From Flavobacterium sharifuzzamanii (GTDB lineage Bacteria; Bacteroidota; Bacteroidia; Flavobacteriales; Flavobacteriaceae): a stretch of 64,000 bases of DNA. A model generated the notes under the pieces. The model had not been told where the DNA came from, did not search any database, and was given only the letters and a program-made list of their open reading frames with translations. The position numbers and the translations under genes are program-made. Positions 1 through 8,600 of this stretch are shown piece after piece. Position 1 is the first letter of the stretch. The number at the start of each line of letters is the position of its first letter. Location of the stretch: contig NZ_QJGZ01000040.1 in NCBI RefSeq assembly GCF_003254585.1, positions 434,001-498,000 on the forward strand, written 5' to 3'.

Positions 1-2
1 GG

Positions 3-995
3 TTACCTTATATTTTCTTTAGTGACAACGTAAATAAAAATAAACCACAAGTTTATAAAGATCAGAATCTAAGAATCAACGCAAGTAATTTATGCAGTGA
101 GATTATGCTTCCGTCTACACATGACGAATCATTTATTTGCTGTCTTTCTTCAATGAATTTAGAATTGTATGAAGAATGGAAAGATACTGAAGCAGTAAAA
201 TTAGCGATCTTTTTCTTAGATGCCGTTTTACAAGAATTTATCGAAAAAACAGAAGGCAACTATTACCTTTCTGCAGCTAATAAATTTGCTAAAAGACACC
301 GTGCACTTGGTTTAGGAGTTTTAGGATGGCATTCGTATTTGCAGAAAAACATGATTCCGTTTGAAGGAATGGAAGCTAAAATGAAAACAACAGAGATTTT
401 CAAACATATAAGTGACAAAGCTGATAAAGCAAGTCAAGAGTTGGCTAGAATTTATGGAGAACCAGAATTATTAAAAGGTTACGGAAGACGTAATACAACC
501 ACAATGGCAATTGCTCCAACGACATCTTCTTCTGCTATTTTAGGACAGACTTCGCCAGGAATTGAACCTTTTAGCAGTAATTATTATAAAGCTGGATTGA
601 GTAAAGGTAATTTCATGCGTAAAAATAAATATCTTAAAAAATTGCTTGAAGAAAAAGGGCTGGATAATGAAGAAGTTTGGAGAGGAATTATGCTAAACGG
701 CGGTAGTGTGCAGCATATGGAACAATTGACTCAACAGGAAAAAGACGTTTTTAAAACATTTAAAGAAATCAGTCAGTTAGAAATTGTACAGCAAGCAGGA
801 ATTCGTCAGAAATTTGTTGATCAAGGGCAAAGTTTAAATCTTAATATTCCAGCAGAATTGGCGATTAAAGATGTAAACCGTTTAATGATAGAAGCTTGGC
901 AGCAAGGCGTTAAAAGTTTGTACTACCAAAGAAGCCAGAGTGTTTCTAAAGAATTAGTAACAAGTCTTGTTTCTTGCAGCAGCTGTGAATCATAA
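3..995 (+). CDS. nrdA: Ribonucleoside-diphosphate reductase, alpha subunit (3' part)
   Basis: This is the C-terminal part of the class I ribonucleotide reductase catalytic subunit, which makes dNDPs from NDPs; the gene begins before the window. The frame is open from base 3. It contains the active-site triplet NLCSEI (Asn at 87, thiyl-radical Cys at 93, Glu at 99), the adjacent CCLSSMNL segment, the radical-transfer tyrosines in SLYYQRSQ near the end, and the C-terminal redox pair CSSC that is regenerated by thioredoxin or glutaredoxin. The internal ATG at 105 is not the start, because conserved sequence precedes it. A strong hairpin terminator follows directly. The family assignment is secure from these motifs. 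Confidence 0.95.
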   Translation, partial: LPYIFFSDNVNKNKPQVYKDQNLRINASNLCSEIMLPSTHDESFICCLSSMNLELYEEWKDTEAVKLAIFFLDAVLQEFIEKTEGNYYLSAANKFAKRHRALGLGVLGWHSYLQKNMIPFEGMEAKMKTTEIFKHISDKADKASQELARIYGEPELLKGYGRRNTTTMAIAPTTSSSAILGQTSPGIEPFSSNYYKAGLSKGNFMRKNKYLKKLLEEKGLDNEEVWRGIMLNGGSVQHMEQLTQQEKDVFKTFKEISQLEIVQQAGIRQKFVDQGQSLNLNIPAELAIKDVNRLMIEAWQQGVKSLYYQRSQSVSKELVTSLVSCSSCES

Positions 996-1000
996 AAATC

Positions 1001-1034
1001 AAAAGCCGAATCTAAATTAAGATTCGGCTTTTTT
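1001..1034 (+). terminator. Intrinsic terminator after nrdA
   Basis: A 13-bp perfect stem (arms 1001-1013 and 1020-1032, core AGCCGAATCT) with a 6-base loop is followed by a T run. It lies 6 bases after the nrdA stop codon. Confidence 0.9.
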
Positions 1035-1103
1035 ATTTTTCGTACAGTTTGTCATGTCGACGAAGGAGACATCTCCGCAAGTAACTCCGCAATCAAACTA
1101 AAC

Positions 1104-1676
1104 TTAAACCTTAGACTTCAATCTACTCAAAGTTTCCTGAGAAATATTGATATAAGAAGCCACAATTTTATTCGGTAATCTTTTTACAATAGCAGGGTTT
1201 ATTTTTAAAAGCTGATTATATCTCTCCAAAGCATCCATAGTCGTAAATGACATTAAACGATTGGCATTATTTACATACGCTTTTTCTAAATAATTGCTGT
1301 AAAACTTACGCCATTGCGGAACAATTTCCATTAAATGATTAAAATCTTCATGAGAAATACTCAGCAATTCCGATTTCTCAACAACCTGAATATTTTCAAG
1401 CGCTGGCATTTTTGTTATAAAACTGACTAAAGCCGTAGCAAACTGGTTTTCGAATGCAATATATCGTGTGGCGTCTTTTCCTTCTTCATTAATAAAAAAG
1501 ATGCGCAAACAGCCTTTTGCAACAAAAAAAGTCTCCTGACTGATTTGACCTTGAGCCAGCAAAATTTCATTTTTTCCTTTTTTAATAAGCTTAAAATAGG
1601 AGAGAATGATTTCTAAATCTTCATCAGAAACGTCTATGCTTTTTCGAATTGAATTGCCAAGCTGTTTGTATATCAT
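1104..1676 (-). CDS. Crp/Fnr-family transcriptional regulator
   Basis: A 190-residue regulator with an N-terminal cyclic-nucleotide-binding-like beta-barrel (about residues 20-110, with the typical FFVAKGCLRIFF strand pair) and a short C-terminal helix-turn-helix ending in ISQETLSRLKSK. No FNR-type cysteine cluster is visible, so oxygen sensing through Fe-S is unlikely. The ligand cannot be told from sequence; many Bacteroidetes members of this class have lost cAMP-binding residues. Its ATG follows the ribB stop codon with no base between them, so the two are almost certainly one transcript. This suggests, as inference, that the regulator responds to a state in which extra flavin is needed. 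Confidence 0.85.
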   Translation of the reverse strand: MIYKQLGNSIRKSIDVSDEDLEIILSYFKLIKKGKNEILLAQGQISQETFFVAKGCLRIFFINEEGKDATRYIAFENQFATALVSFITKMPALENIQVVEKSELLSISHEDFNHLMEIVPQWRKFYSNYLEKAYVNNANRLMSFTTMDALERYNQLLKINPAIVKRLPNKIVASYINISQETLSRLKSKV

Positions 1677-2339
1677 TTAATTGTAATCTCTAACGAATTT
1701 GCGGTAATAGATAATATCTTCAATAGATAAAACCACTAAATTGTGTTCTTGTGCAAAGCTAATGATTTTGTCTAGTTTAGCCATGCTTCCGTCTTCGTTC
1801 ATCAATTCGCAAAGAACAGCTTCGGGTTGCAAACCTGCTAATTTCATTAAATCTACACTTCCTTCAGTATGACCATTTCTTCCTAAAACACCTTTGTCGT
1901 TTGCTCTAAGAGGGAAAATATGTCCAGGTTTTGCTAAATTTTGCGGTTTTGCATTTGTTGCAATTGCAGTTTTTATAGTTGTTATTCTGTCTTTTGCAGA
2001 AACTCCTGTTGTCACACCATTTTTTGCTTCAATGGTAATGGTGAAAGGAGTCTGAAAACTACTAGTATTTTCTTTTACCATATAGGGAAGTTGCAATTCG
2101 TCTGCTTTTTCATTCGTTAGACAAAGGCAGACAATGCCGCTACATTCTCGAATCATTAGTGCCATATCTTGAACGTTTATGTGTTGTGCAGAAAATATAA
2201 GATCGCCTTCATTTTCTCGATTTTCATCATCGGTTACCAAGACGCCTTTTCCACTTCTAAGCTGTTCCAAGGCATTTTCAACACGCTCTTTACTTGAAAT
2301 TCCAAATTGTATTAACGGACTTAATTCTGTACTTATCAT
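1677..2339 (-). CDS. ribB: 3,4-dihydroxy-2-butanone-4-phosphate synthase
   Basis: Converts ribulose 5-phosphate into 3,4-dihydroxy-2-butanone 4-phosphate and formate, supplying the four-carbon unit of riboflavin. The 220-residue protein carries the acidic metal/substrate loop [11 protein letters not shown] near residue 38 and the [11 protein letters not shown] signature near residue 153. It is a stand-alone RibB; no GTP cyclohydrolase II (RibA) domain is attached. It is the first gene of a two-gene operon with the following Crp/Fnr regulator. No FMN riboswitch consensus was seen in the 175 bases upstream. An extra, separately controlled ribB copy is common in Bacteroidetes, and this may be one, but the rest of the rib pathway is not in the window. 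Confidence 0.95.
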   Translation of the reverse strand: MISTELSPLIQFGISSKERVENALEQLRSGKGVLVTDDENRENEGDLIFSAQHINVQDMALMIRECSGIVCLCLTNEKADELQLPYMVKENTSSFQTPFTITIEAKNGVTTGVSAKDRITTIKTAIATNAKPQNLAKPGHIFPLRANDKGVLGRNGHTEGSVDLMKLAGLQPEAVLCELMNEDGSMAKLDKIISFAQEHNLVVLSIEDIIYYRKFVRDYN

Positions 2340-2365
2340 AAAACCTTTTTAGAAATAATAAGAAG

Positions 2366-2373
2366 CAAATCTA
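2366..2373 (-). promoter_or_regulatory. Possible -7 box of the ribB promoter
   Basis: On the minus strand TAGATTTG fits the Bacteroidetes -7 consensus TAnnTTTG and lies about 26 bases before the ribB ATG. The nearest upstream TTG is only 14 bases away, closer than the usual 17-23, so the call is tentative. Confidence 0.4.
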
Positions 2374-2514
2374 AAGCTGATTAGAACCAAAAAGTTTGAT
2401 ATAAGTCAATAAATTGATATTCTATTTTTTTAATGCTAATTTAATTAAGTTGTCATAAAATCTTAATTTAGTACCCAAATTCCATAACCCAGAATCAATA
2501 AATACCGCCAATAA

Positions 2515-4119
2515 ATGGAGAATATTACCGTAATCATTATGCTGCTTTTCGGTGTAGCTTTTCTTAGTCTTGTTAGTAAAAGATATAATTTCCCAATTCC
2601 GATTGTTTTGGTTTTATGTGGTGTTGTCATTAGCGCTGTACCTGGACTTCCTGTAATAGCTTTGAGTCCAGAAATAGTGTTTGTTATATTCCTGCCGCCT
2701 CTTTTGTATCATGCTGCGTGGCATACCAGCTGGTCCGATTTTAAACAGTCCATTCGTCCGATAACTTTTGCAGCTGTAGGTTTGGTCTTTTTTACAACAG
2801 GATTAGTTGCTGTTTTTGCACATTGGCTGATAGAAGATATGTCTTGGCCGTTAGCTTTTTTGCTTGGAGCAATCGTTTCGCCTCCTGATGCAGTTTCGGC
2901 AACTGCTATTACAAAAGGCTTAGGACTTAATCCGAGATTAATTGCTATTCTAGAAGGAGAAAGTTTAGTAAATGATGCAAGCGGTCTTGTGGCATATAAA
3001 TATGCTCTGACGGCAATTACAGCAGGGAATTTTGTGTTATGGCAGGCAGGATTAAATTTTGTCTTAATGTCTGCTTTGGGTATAGGAATTGGTTTGGTTG
3101 TTGGTTTTATCATGTATTATATCCATAAAAGATTTGTTTGCGATGATATAATCGAAGTAACACTTACATTGTTGACGCCATTTGCTTCTTATCTGCTTGC
3201 AGAACATTTTGAAGGTTCGGGAGTTTTGGCTGTGGTAACGACAGGTCTTTTTCTCGCAGCGAGATCAGGAACCATTTTTTCTCATGAAAGCCGAATTATG
3301 ACGAATACAATTTGGGATGTTCTTAATAATATTCTGAACGGTTTGATTTTTATTTTAATCGGACTTCAGTTGAGGCAAATAATTGCTGGAATCAGTAATT
3401 ATTCCGGGAATTCGTTATTTATCTGGGGAGCAGTTATAAGTATAGTAGTTATTTTAGTTCGCTTCTTATGGGTTATCCCTGCAACGATGATTCCAAGAAT
3501 GCTTAGTAAAAGGATTCGTGAGAAAGAAGCTTTTGATTATCGCAATATGATCATTTTTGGATGGTCGGGAATGCGTGGCGTGGTTTCTATGGCTGCAGCG
3601 TTGGCACTTCCGTTGATGTTGAATAAAACAGAAGAGTTTCCACTTCGAAATTTGATTATATACTTAGTTTTCTGCGTAATACTTTCAACTTTGGTTATAC
3701 AAGGTCTTACACTTCCGTGGCTAATTAAGAAGCTAAAAATTGAGCGTTATTCGATACTTGCAGAAGAATATAATATTCGAAATGTAATTGTTTCAGAAAC
3801 TATTGCTCATATAGAAGATAATTTCTCTTTACTGAATGATGAGTTGCTTCATAATATTAAAAGTAAATATGAAGTAAAATTTAACCGACTTCAAAAGACA
3901 GAACTTCCAGCTAATTTCTTTGGAAATGGTAAACTTCTTGGCGGTGAAATTTTTAATGATTTCACTAAAATCCAAATTGATCTGCTGAATGTAGAACGTG
4001 CAAAATTAGAATCGATGCATAAATTTGGTTCTGTCAACGAAGAAATCTTTCGCAAAATAGAAAAAGAACTCGATTTGGAAGAAACGCGTTTATGGATGGA
4101 AATGTATGAGGAAAACTAA
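2515..4119 (+). CDS. CPA1-family Na+/H+ antiporter
   Basis: An inner-membrane monovalent cation/proton antiporter (NhaP/YjcE type) that exports Na+ for H+ in pH and salt homeostasis. The 534-residue protein has about 12 hydrophobic segments in the first 410 residues and a soluble, charged C-terminal tail of about 120 residues. Family motifs are visible: GAIVSPPDAVSATAI (antiporter signature with the ion-binding Asp), GESLVNDASGLV (ND motif) and GWSGMRGVVSMAAALALP near residue 360. It is transcribed divergently from ribB and converges with the MutS-like gene. Transported ion preference (Na+ or K+) cannot be read from sequence. Confidence 0.9.
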   Translation: MENITVIIMLLFGVAFLSLVSKRYNFPIPIVLVLCGVVISAVPGLPVIALSPEIVFVIFLPPLLYHAAWHTSWSDFKQSIRPITFAAVGLVFFTTGLVAVFAHWLIEDMSWPLAFLLGAIVSPPDAVSATAITKGLGLNPRLIAILEGESLVNDASGLVAYKYALTAITAGNFVLWQAGLNFVLMSALGIGIGLVVGFIMYYIHKRFVCDDIIEVTLTLLTPFASYLLAEHFEGSGVLAVVTTGLFLAARSGTIFSHESRIMTNTIWDVLNNILNGLIFILIGLQLRQIIAGISNYSGNSLFIWGAVISIVVILVRFLWVIPATMIPRMLSKRIREKEAFDYRNMIIFGWSGMRGVVSMAAALALPLMLNKTEEFPLRNLIIYLVFCVILSTLVIQGLTLPWLIKKLKIERYSILAEEYNIRNVIVSETIAHIEDNFSLLNDELLHNIKSKYEVKFNRLQKTELPANFFGNGKLLGGEIFNDFTKIQIDLLNVERAKLESMHKFGSVNEEIFRKIEKELDLEETRLWMEMYEEN

Positions 4120-4194
4120 TTATGAGTTATGAATGTTTTTAACACATAGTAAATAATTCATAATTCATAATTCATAATTCATAACTCATAATTA
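4117..4194. terminator. Bidirectional terminator-like inverted repeat with TTCATAA tandem units
   Basis: Two perfect 18-bp arms (4117-4134 and 4177-4194) form an inverted repeat that spans both stop codons of the convergent genes. The right arm overlaps a run of five 7-bp units (TTCATAA four times, then CTCATAA) at 4157-4191. The stem is AT-rich and lacks a clear T run, so it may work as a simple barrier or bidirectional terminator. Confidence 0.6.
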
Positions 4195-5964
4195 AATAAC
4201 TCCCATTTTCTGCATTAAGAATGTAGCACTTTTGTTTTTACAGATTCCGTTGCGGAGTTTATAATCGAAATGCAAATCATTGTTTTGAATCTCAACTTCG
4301 AAACATTGATTGGTTAAAATTTCAGGATATTCATTTGTAGTCAAACAAACTTCAATGTCGTGCGTTGCGATTGCACCGATGGCTTTTTTAGAAATTATTT
4401 TCTTCACCACTTCAATTGTACCGTTTCTTTTATCATCAGAGTTCGTACCTCTTAAAATTTCATCTAATAAAACAAAAGCAGGCTGGTTCTCAAGTTCATC
4501 CATGATTTGTTTTAAGCGTTTGATTTCAGCAAAAAAATAAGATTCACTATCCGATAAAGAATCAGATAATCGCATTGAAACTAGGACTGGCAATGGATGT
4601 ACTTTAGCTTCTGATGCACAAACTGCTGAACCTATTCCGCTCAATACCATGTTAATACCTAAACTTCTCAAAAATGTACTTTTTCCTGACATGTTTGAAC
4701 CAGTCAAAATCACAAATGATTGAGGGTGAAATTGCGTGTCATTTCCAACTCTTGTTGCAGGATTGAGTAACGGATGGCTTAGATTTTTAAATTCAATTTT
4801 ATAATCGGAATTGATTTCAGGGAAAACGAAATCTTCATTGTTATACGCTAAATTTGCTAGACTACTTAACGCTTCAATTTCCCCAATAATAGAAACCCAA
4901 TGATTCATTTCTGAAGCATAATCTTCTTTCCATTTTAATAATGCTTTTAAAACATGCAGATTGAATAAGAATGTTCCGTTGAATAAAGTGGCTGTTACAA
5001 AGTTATTTATTGTATCCATTCTTGAAAACAGCTCAGAAAGCTGCTTTAAATGCTGGCTTGCTTTCGCATTCTTGAAATTCAATTGTTCTTGTAAATGAAG
5101 TAGCTTTTTGGACTGGAAAGATTCTTTTTCAATTTTTTCAATCAATAAACTGTATTGTTTTATGATGTTAGCGACATTATCAGCTTTTGCTATTTCCGAT
5201 TGAATTCTCTTTACGGCTCTTCCCAAAACAATTAAATTGGCAATAAAGACGTACGTTAAATAAGAAAGAATAATAGTTTTTGATGTGATAAAATACGCTG
5301 CCAGAAATCCAAAAAATGTTACTGGAAGAATAAATGATAATGCAACTAAAACTTTAGGTAATGAGTTATTTGTAAAAGAAGTCCAATGTTTTATTGCTTC
5401 ATAAGATTGTTTGGAATCTTGACTTAAAATTGCCAAAGCCTGAAATTCCTGTCTCCAATCAATTTTTGATTTTAATTCGTTTATAGCTTCCTGATTTTCT
5501 AAAATTTCGGTTTCAGGCAGCGTATGAAGTAATAACTCAGCAAGTGTTTTCTTTCCAATAAAAGAGGCTGTTCTGTTTAGATTTTGAAATAAAGAATGAT
5601 CTCCAAAAATATCCAGATCATAAGCATAAGGATGATGGAAATCGATAAATTCAGCTCCGTTTTCAAAAGGTGTTTTTTCCCTTTTCAGAAAAGCAATTTC
5701 ATTCTGATTAATTTTTAAAAGTGTTTCTGCAAGCAATCTTTGAAATGAAACTCGCGAATGTATTCTCATAAAAAAAATAAAACCAGCAAAAGATAAAACA
5801 GCTAGAATAACATAAAGTATTTGATCTGTCTTGATGTAATAAAACATAAAAATCAAGAAAAGAAAAATACTTGATAGCCTCAAAAGGCTTATGCTGTTGT
5901 ATTTTTTATTGGTTTTATTATAGAGTTCTGAGTATTTTGCAACGTTGTTTGGATATGCTTTCAT
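4192..5964 (-). CDS. Membrane-anchored MutS-family ATPase
   Basis: A 590-residue protein whose C-terminal third is the MutS ATPase domain: Walker A GSNMSGKST near residue 418 and Walker B FVLLDEILRGTNSDD near residue 495, followed by the switch His in ATHDIE. It lacks the mismatch-recognition and connector domains of MutS1. It carries two N-terminal hydrophobic segments (about residues 30-70) and two more near residues 200-245, so it is probably an inner-membrane protein with a cytoplasmic clamp/ATPase. Such short MutS relatives are common in Bacteroidetes and their job is unknown; canonical mismatch repair should not be assumed. It stands alone, converging with the antiporter gene. Confidence 0.85.
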   Translation of the reverse strand: MKAYPNNVAKYSELYNKTNKKYNSISLLRLSSIFLFLIFMFYYIKTDQILYVILAVLSFAGFIFFMRIHSRVSFQRLLAETLLKINQNEIAFLKREKTPFENGAEFIDFHHPYAYDLDIFGDHSLFQNLNRTASFIGKKTLAELLLHTLPETEILENQEAINELKSKIDWRQEFQALAILSQDSKQSYEAIKHWTSFTNNSLPKVLVALSFILPVTFFGFLAAYFITSKTIILSYLTYVFIANLIVLGRAVKRIQSEIAKADNVANIIKQYSLLIEKIEKESFQSKKLLHLQEQLNFKNAKASQHLKQLSELFSRMDTINNFVTATLFNGTFLFNLHVLKALLKWKEDYASEMNHWVSIIGEIEALSSLANLAYNNEDFVFPEINSDYKIEFKNLSHPLLNPATRVGNDTQFHPQSFVILTGSNMSGKSTFLRSLGINMVLSGIGSAVCASEAKVHPLPVLVSMRLSDSLSDSESYFFAEIKRLKQIMDELENQPAFVLLDEILRGTNSDDKRNGTIEVVKKIISKKAIGAIATHDIEVCLTTNEYPEILTNQCFEVEIQNNDLHFDYKLRNGICKNKSATFLMQKMGVI

Positions 5965-6026
5965 TCTATTATTTTGCTTGAACTACAAATATAGCTTTTA
6001 AGTCACAAAATCATCAATATTGTTGT

Positions 6027-6860
6027 TTAATCTTCGTGCATAACCAATATCGGAATGGTAACTTCTTTGGCTATTTTTTTTGAAAAACTAGAATCAAAAA
6101 GGCTCTCAAAGAAAGAACGTTTGTGCGTTATAGTAGTCAGAATATCAATGTCTTTGTATAACACAAAATCAAGGATGGTTTCTTTTACATCATCACTTGG
6201 CAGAACTAAAAACTCAACATTTTCTCCAGTGAATTCTTTTTCAAATTCTTTTCTGATTTCCTCCGTAACATCAGAATTAGATGTTTTTACATATAAACTT
6301 TTAACCTTAGCATCAGTTTTTTTTGCAATTTTCAAGACTTTTTTCAGTTCTTTTTTGTCTTTCTCTCGATATCGAGTAGTAAAACCAATTGTTTTTACTT
6401 TCTTGTATTTAGCATCGATAGGAACACATAAAACAGGAACTTCAACTCCTGAAATCACAGATTCAGTATTAGAACCTGTGAAGAATTTTGTCCAGTCAGA
6501 AGCGCTATTGGTTCCCATTATAACAAAATCAACGTTATCTTCTTCGACTGCGTTTTTAAGATTATAAATAAGATCACCATCCATTAAACGGTGTTTGATC
6601 ACAATATCTTCTAGATTACGTTCAGCTGCAATAGTTCGTAGTTTCGGAATTTCATCCTTAAACGTTTCAAATTTTGCTAGCTCGATTGAACTATATATAG
6701 AAGCATAATTCTCTGGGAAGAATTGGCTGTCGTAAACAGGAATCTCGAATGTATGAAGTAAGATCAATTCGGCGTTTACAACTTTAGCAAATTCTAAAGC
6801 ATGAACAAATGCGTTGGTAGCAGCGTCAGAGAAATCGGTTGGAAATAGTATCTTTTTCAT
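6027..6860 (-). CDS. Universal stress protein, tandem UspA domains
   Basis: A soluble stress protein of about 277 residues with two Usp folds: MKKILFPTDFSDAATNA opens the first, ending with VIMGTNSASD and ITGSNTESVI-like nucleotide-loop sequence, and a second, more divergent copy follows (GFTTRYREKDKKE to ILVMHED). The start is placed at the ATG ending at 6860, not at the upstream ATG ending at 6899, because the upstream one lies inside a near-perfect promoter and would add 13 residues absent from the fold. The gene is monocistronic. UspA proteins bind ATP or AMP and aid survival in starvation; the exact role here is unknown. Confidence 0.9.
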   Translation of the reverse strand: MKKILFPTDFSDAATNAFVHALEFAKVVNAELILLHTFEIPVYDSQFFPENYASIYSSIELAKFETFKDEIPKLRTIAAERNLEDIVIKHRLMDGDLIYNLKNAVEEDNVDFVIMGTNSASDWTKFFTGSNTESVISGVEVPVLCVPIDAKYKKVKTIGFTTRYREKDKKELKKVLKIAKKTDAKVKSLYVKTSNSDVTEEIRKEFEKEFTGENVEFLVLPSDDVKETILDFVLYKDIDILTTITHKRSFFESLFDSSFSKKIAKEVTIPILVMHED

Positions 6861-6886
6861 CGTATTTAAGATTAAGGTTTGTCTCT

Positions 6887-6915
6887 CAAATTTACTCATT
6901 CTACGAAGAAAACAA
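6887..6915 (-). promoter_or_regulatory. Promoter of the universal stress gene (-33 TTG, -7 TAAATTTG)
   Basis: On the minus strand TTG (6913-6915) is separated by 18 bases from TAAATTTG (6887-6894), a full match to the Bacteroidetes TTG / TAnnTTTG promoter with standard spacing. Transcription would start near 6880, about 20 bases before the chosen ATG, which is why the longer reading of the gene is rejected. Confidence 0.75.
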
Positions 6916-7029
6916 CCTGATATTTATCAGTATTTTAACACTTAATGATTTATTAATCTTAATTAATCGGAAGATTTCTTGTTTGATTGGAGTAACATTG
7001 CCATAGAAAAGAATTTGAGCGTTTTTTTA

Positions 7030-7037
7030 TACCTTTG
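7030..7037 (+). promoter_or_regulatory. -7 box of mnmE
   Basis: TACCTTTG matches TAnnTTTG and lies only 4 bases before the mnmE ATG at 7042, implying a leaderless or nearly leaderless mRNA. A -33 TTG at standard spacing is not evident. Confidence 0.5.
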
Positions 7038-7041
7038 CAGC

Positions 7042-8442
7042 ATGATAAATCAAGATTCTATAGTTGCTTTGGCTACGCCTTCGGGAGCTGGAGCTATCGC
7101 CATAATTCGTATTTCTGGAGCCGAAGCCATCACAATTGGCAATTCGGTATTTAAATCTATTAAGAACAAAGATTTAACAAAACAGAAAACGCATACACTT
7201 CATTTAGGACATATTGTAGACGGAAGCAAAACATTAGACGAAGTATTGGTTTCTGTTTTTAAAGGTCCAAATTCTTATACAGGAGAAGATACGATTGAAA
7301 TTTCTTGCCACGGATCAACATATATTCAGCAGCAGATTATTCAATTATTGCTTAGAAATGGCTGTAGAATGGCCGATGCGGGTGAATTTACATTAAGAGC
7401 TTTCTTAAATGGAAAATTGGATTTGTCTCAGGCAGAAGCCGTTGCAGATTTGATTTCGTCAGACAATGAAGCTTCTCATCAAATCGCGATGCAGCAAATG
7501 CGTGGCGGATTCAGTAATGAGATTGCTAAACTTAGAGAAGAACTTTTAAATTTTGCTTCTTTGATAGAATTAGAATTGGATTTTGCAGAAGAAGATGTAG
7601 AGTTTGCAGACCGAACACAATTTCATGAATTATTAAATAGAATTGAATTTGTTTTAAAACGTTTAATTGATTCGTTTGCCGTTGGAAATGTAATTAAAAA
7701 CGGAATTCCGGTTGCAATTGTAGGTGAACCAAACGTTGGAAAATCGACTTTACTTAATGCTTTATTAAACGAAGAACGCGCGATTGTTTCTGACATAGCT
7801 GGAACTACGCGTGATACTATTGAAGACGAATTGGTAATTGGCGGTATCGGATTTAGATTTATTGATACAGCTGGAATTCGTGATACAAAAGATGTTGTAG
7901 AAAGTATCGGAATCAAGAAAACTTTCGAAAAAATAGATCAGGCTCAAGTTGTAATTTATTTGTTTGACGGATTAAAGTTTCAGACATCAAGTTCTGAATT
8001 TGTATATGAAATTGAACAGATCAAAAATAAATATCCGCTAAAACCACTGCTTATTGTGGTGAACAAAAAGGATATTCTGTCTGCTGATGAAGTAGCAAAT
8101 ATTACCAATCAGTTAGAAAATTTAAATGCGAAACTGTTATTGATTTCGGCGAAAGAAAAAATAGGAGTAGAAGACTTAAAGAATGAATTGTTGTCTTTTG
8201 TGAATACAGGAGCGCTTCGTAATAATGAAACGATTGTAACCAATACAAGACATTATGATTCGTTACTAAAAGCTTTAGATGAAATTCAGAAAGTAAAATT
8301 TGGTTTAGAATCAGGTCTTTCAAGCGATCTTATGGCGCTTGATATTCGCGAAGCTTTATATCAATTCGGATTGATTACAGGACAAGTTTCCAATGACGAG
8401 TTGCTGGGGAATATTTTTGCTAATTTCTGTATTGGCAAGTAG
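7042..8442 (+). CDS. mnmE: tRNA uridine-5-carboxymethylaminomethyl modification GTPase MnmE
   Basis: MnmE with MnmG modifies the wobble uridine (U34) of certain tRNAs. The 466-residue protein has the N-terminal folate-binding domain (IVALATPSGAGAIAIIRISG), a helical domain, the inserted G domain (GEPNVGKSTL, DIAGTTRD, DTAGIRD, NKKD) and the C-terminal catalytic tail FCIGK whose Cys is essential. The start is set at 7042 because homology begins there and a -7 box lies just before it; an in-frame ATG at 6979 would add 21 unrelated residues. The 3' end of this gene abuts integrase genes and may be the integration target. A terminator follows at 8475. Confidence 0.95.
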   Translation: MINQDSIVALATPSGAGAIAIIRISGAEAITIGNSVFKSIKNKDLTKQKTHTLHLGHIVDGSKTLDEVLVSVFKGPNSYTGEDTIEISCHGSTYIQQQIIQLLLRNGCRMADAGEFTLRAFLNGKLDLSQAEAVADLISSDNEASHQIAMQQMRGGFSNEIAKLREELLNFASLIELELDFAEEDVEFADRTQFHELLNRIEFVLKRLIDSFAVGNVIKNGIPVAIVGEPNVGKSTLLNALLNEERAIVSDIAGTTRDTIEDELVIGGIGFRFIDTAGIRDTKDVVESIGIKKTFEKIDQAQVVIYLFDGLKFQTSSSEFVYEIEQIKNKYPLKPLLIVVNKKDILSADEVANITNQLENLNAKLLLISAKEKIGVEDLKNELLSFVNTGALRNNETIVTNTRHYDSLLKALDEIQKVKFGLESGLSSDLMALDIREALYQFGLITGQVSNDELLGNIFANFCIGK

Positions 8443-8474
8443 AAGGAACAAAGAAACGCAAAACAAAAAACAAC

Positions 8475-8519
8475 AAAAAGAGTTAAGGTGTTGGTAATTA
8501 ACATTTTGACTCTTTTTTT
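8475..8519 (+). terminator. Intrinsic terminator after mnmE
   Basis: AAAAAGAGT (8475-8483) pairs with ACTCTTTTT (8509-8517), extended by three weaker pairs, and is followed by T residues. Confidence 0.6.
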
Positions 8520-8562
8520 ATTGATTTTTATTTTGGAATATTTGGTATTGCTTTGCTTAAAT

Positions 8563-8580
8563 CTGTACCTTATTTGTACC
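8563..8580 (+). repeat. 18-bp TGYRCC-type motif, copy 1
   Basis: CTGTACCTTATTTGTACC contains two TGTACC-like halves 11 bases apart. The same 18-base layout occurs at 43057-43074 and 50190-50207, both near tRNA-like T-loop fragments. Here it lies upstream of the integrase and overlaps the large palindrome, so it may be part of a recombinase binding site. Confidence 0.5.
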
Positions 8581-8600
8581 TCGGATTTCGAGGTACAAAT
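8572..8600. repeat. Perfect palindrome upstream of the integrase operon (candidate att core or operator)
   Basis: Arms ATTTGTACCTCG (8572-8583) and CGAGGTACAAAT (8589-8600) are exact inverted repeats around a 5-base centre. Paired 11-13-bp arms around a short spacer are the usual core of a tyrosine recombinase site, and the integrase gene starts about 780 bases downstream. It could instead be an operator for the HTH protein. Confidence 0.55.

Noticed and set aside
2340-2514. FMN riboswitch before ribB
   Set aside because: The 175-base divergent region shows none of the conserved RFN segments.
6861-6899. Upstream ATG as start of the universal stress protein
   Set aside because: It lies inside a near-perfect -33/-7 promoter and adds 13 residues outside the Usp fold.
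6979-7041. N-terminal extension of MnmE
   Set aside because: MnmE homology begins at 7042, and a -7 box lies within the extension.
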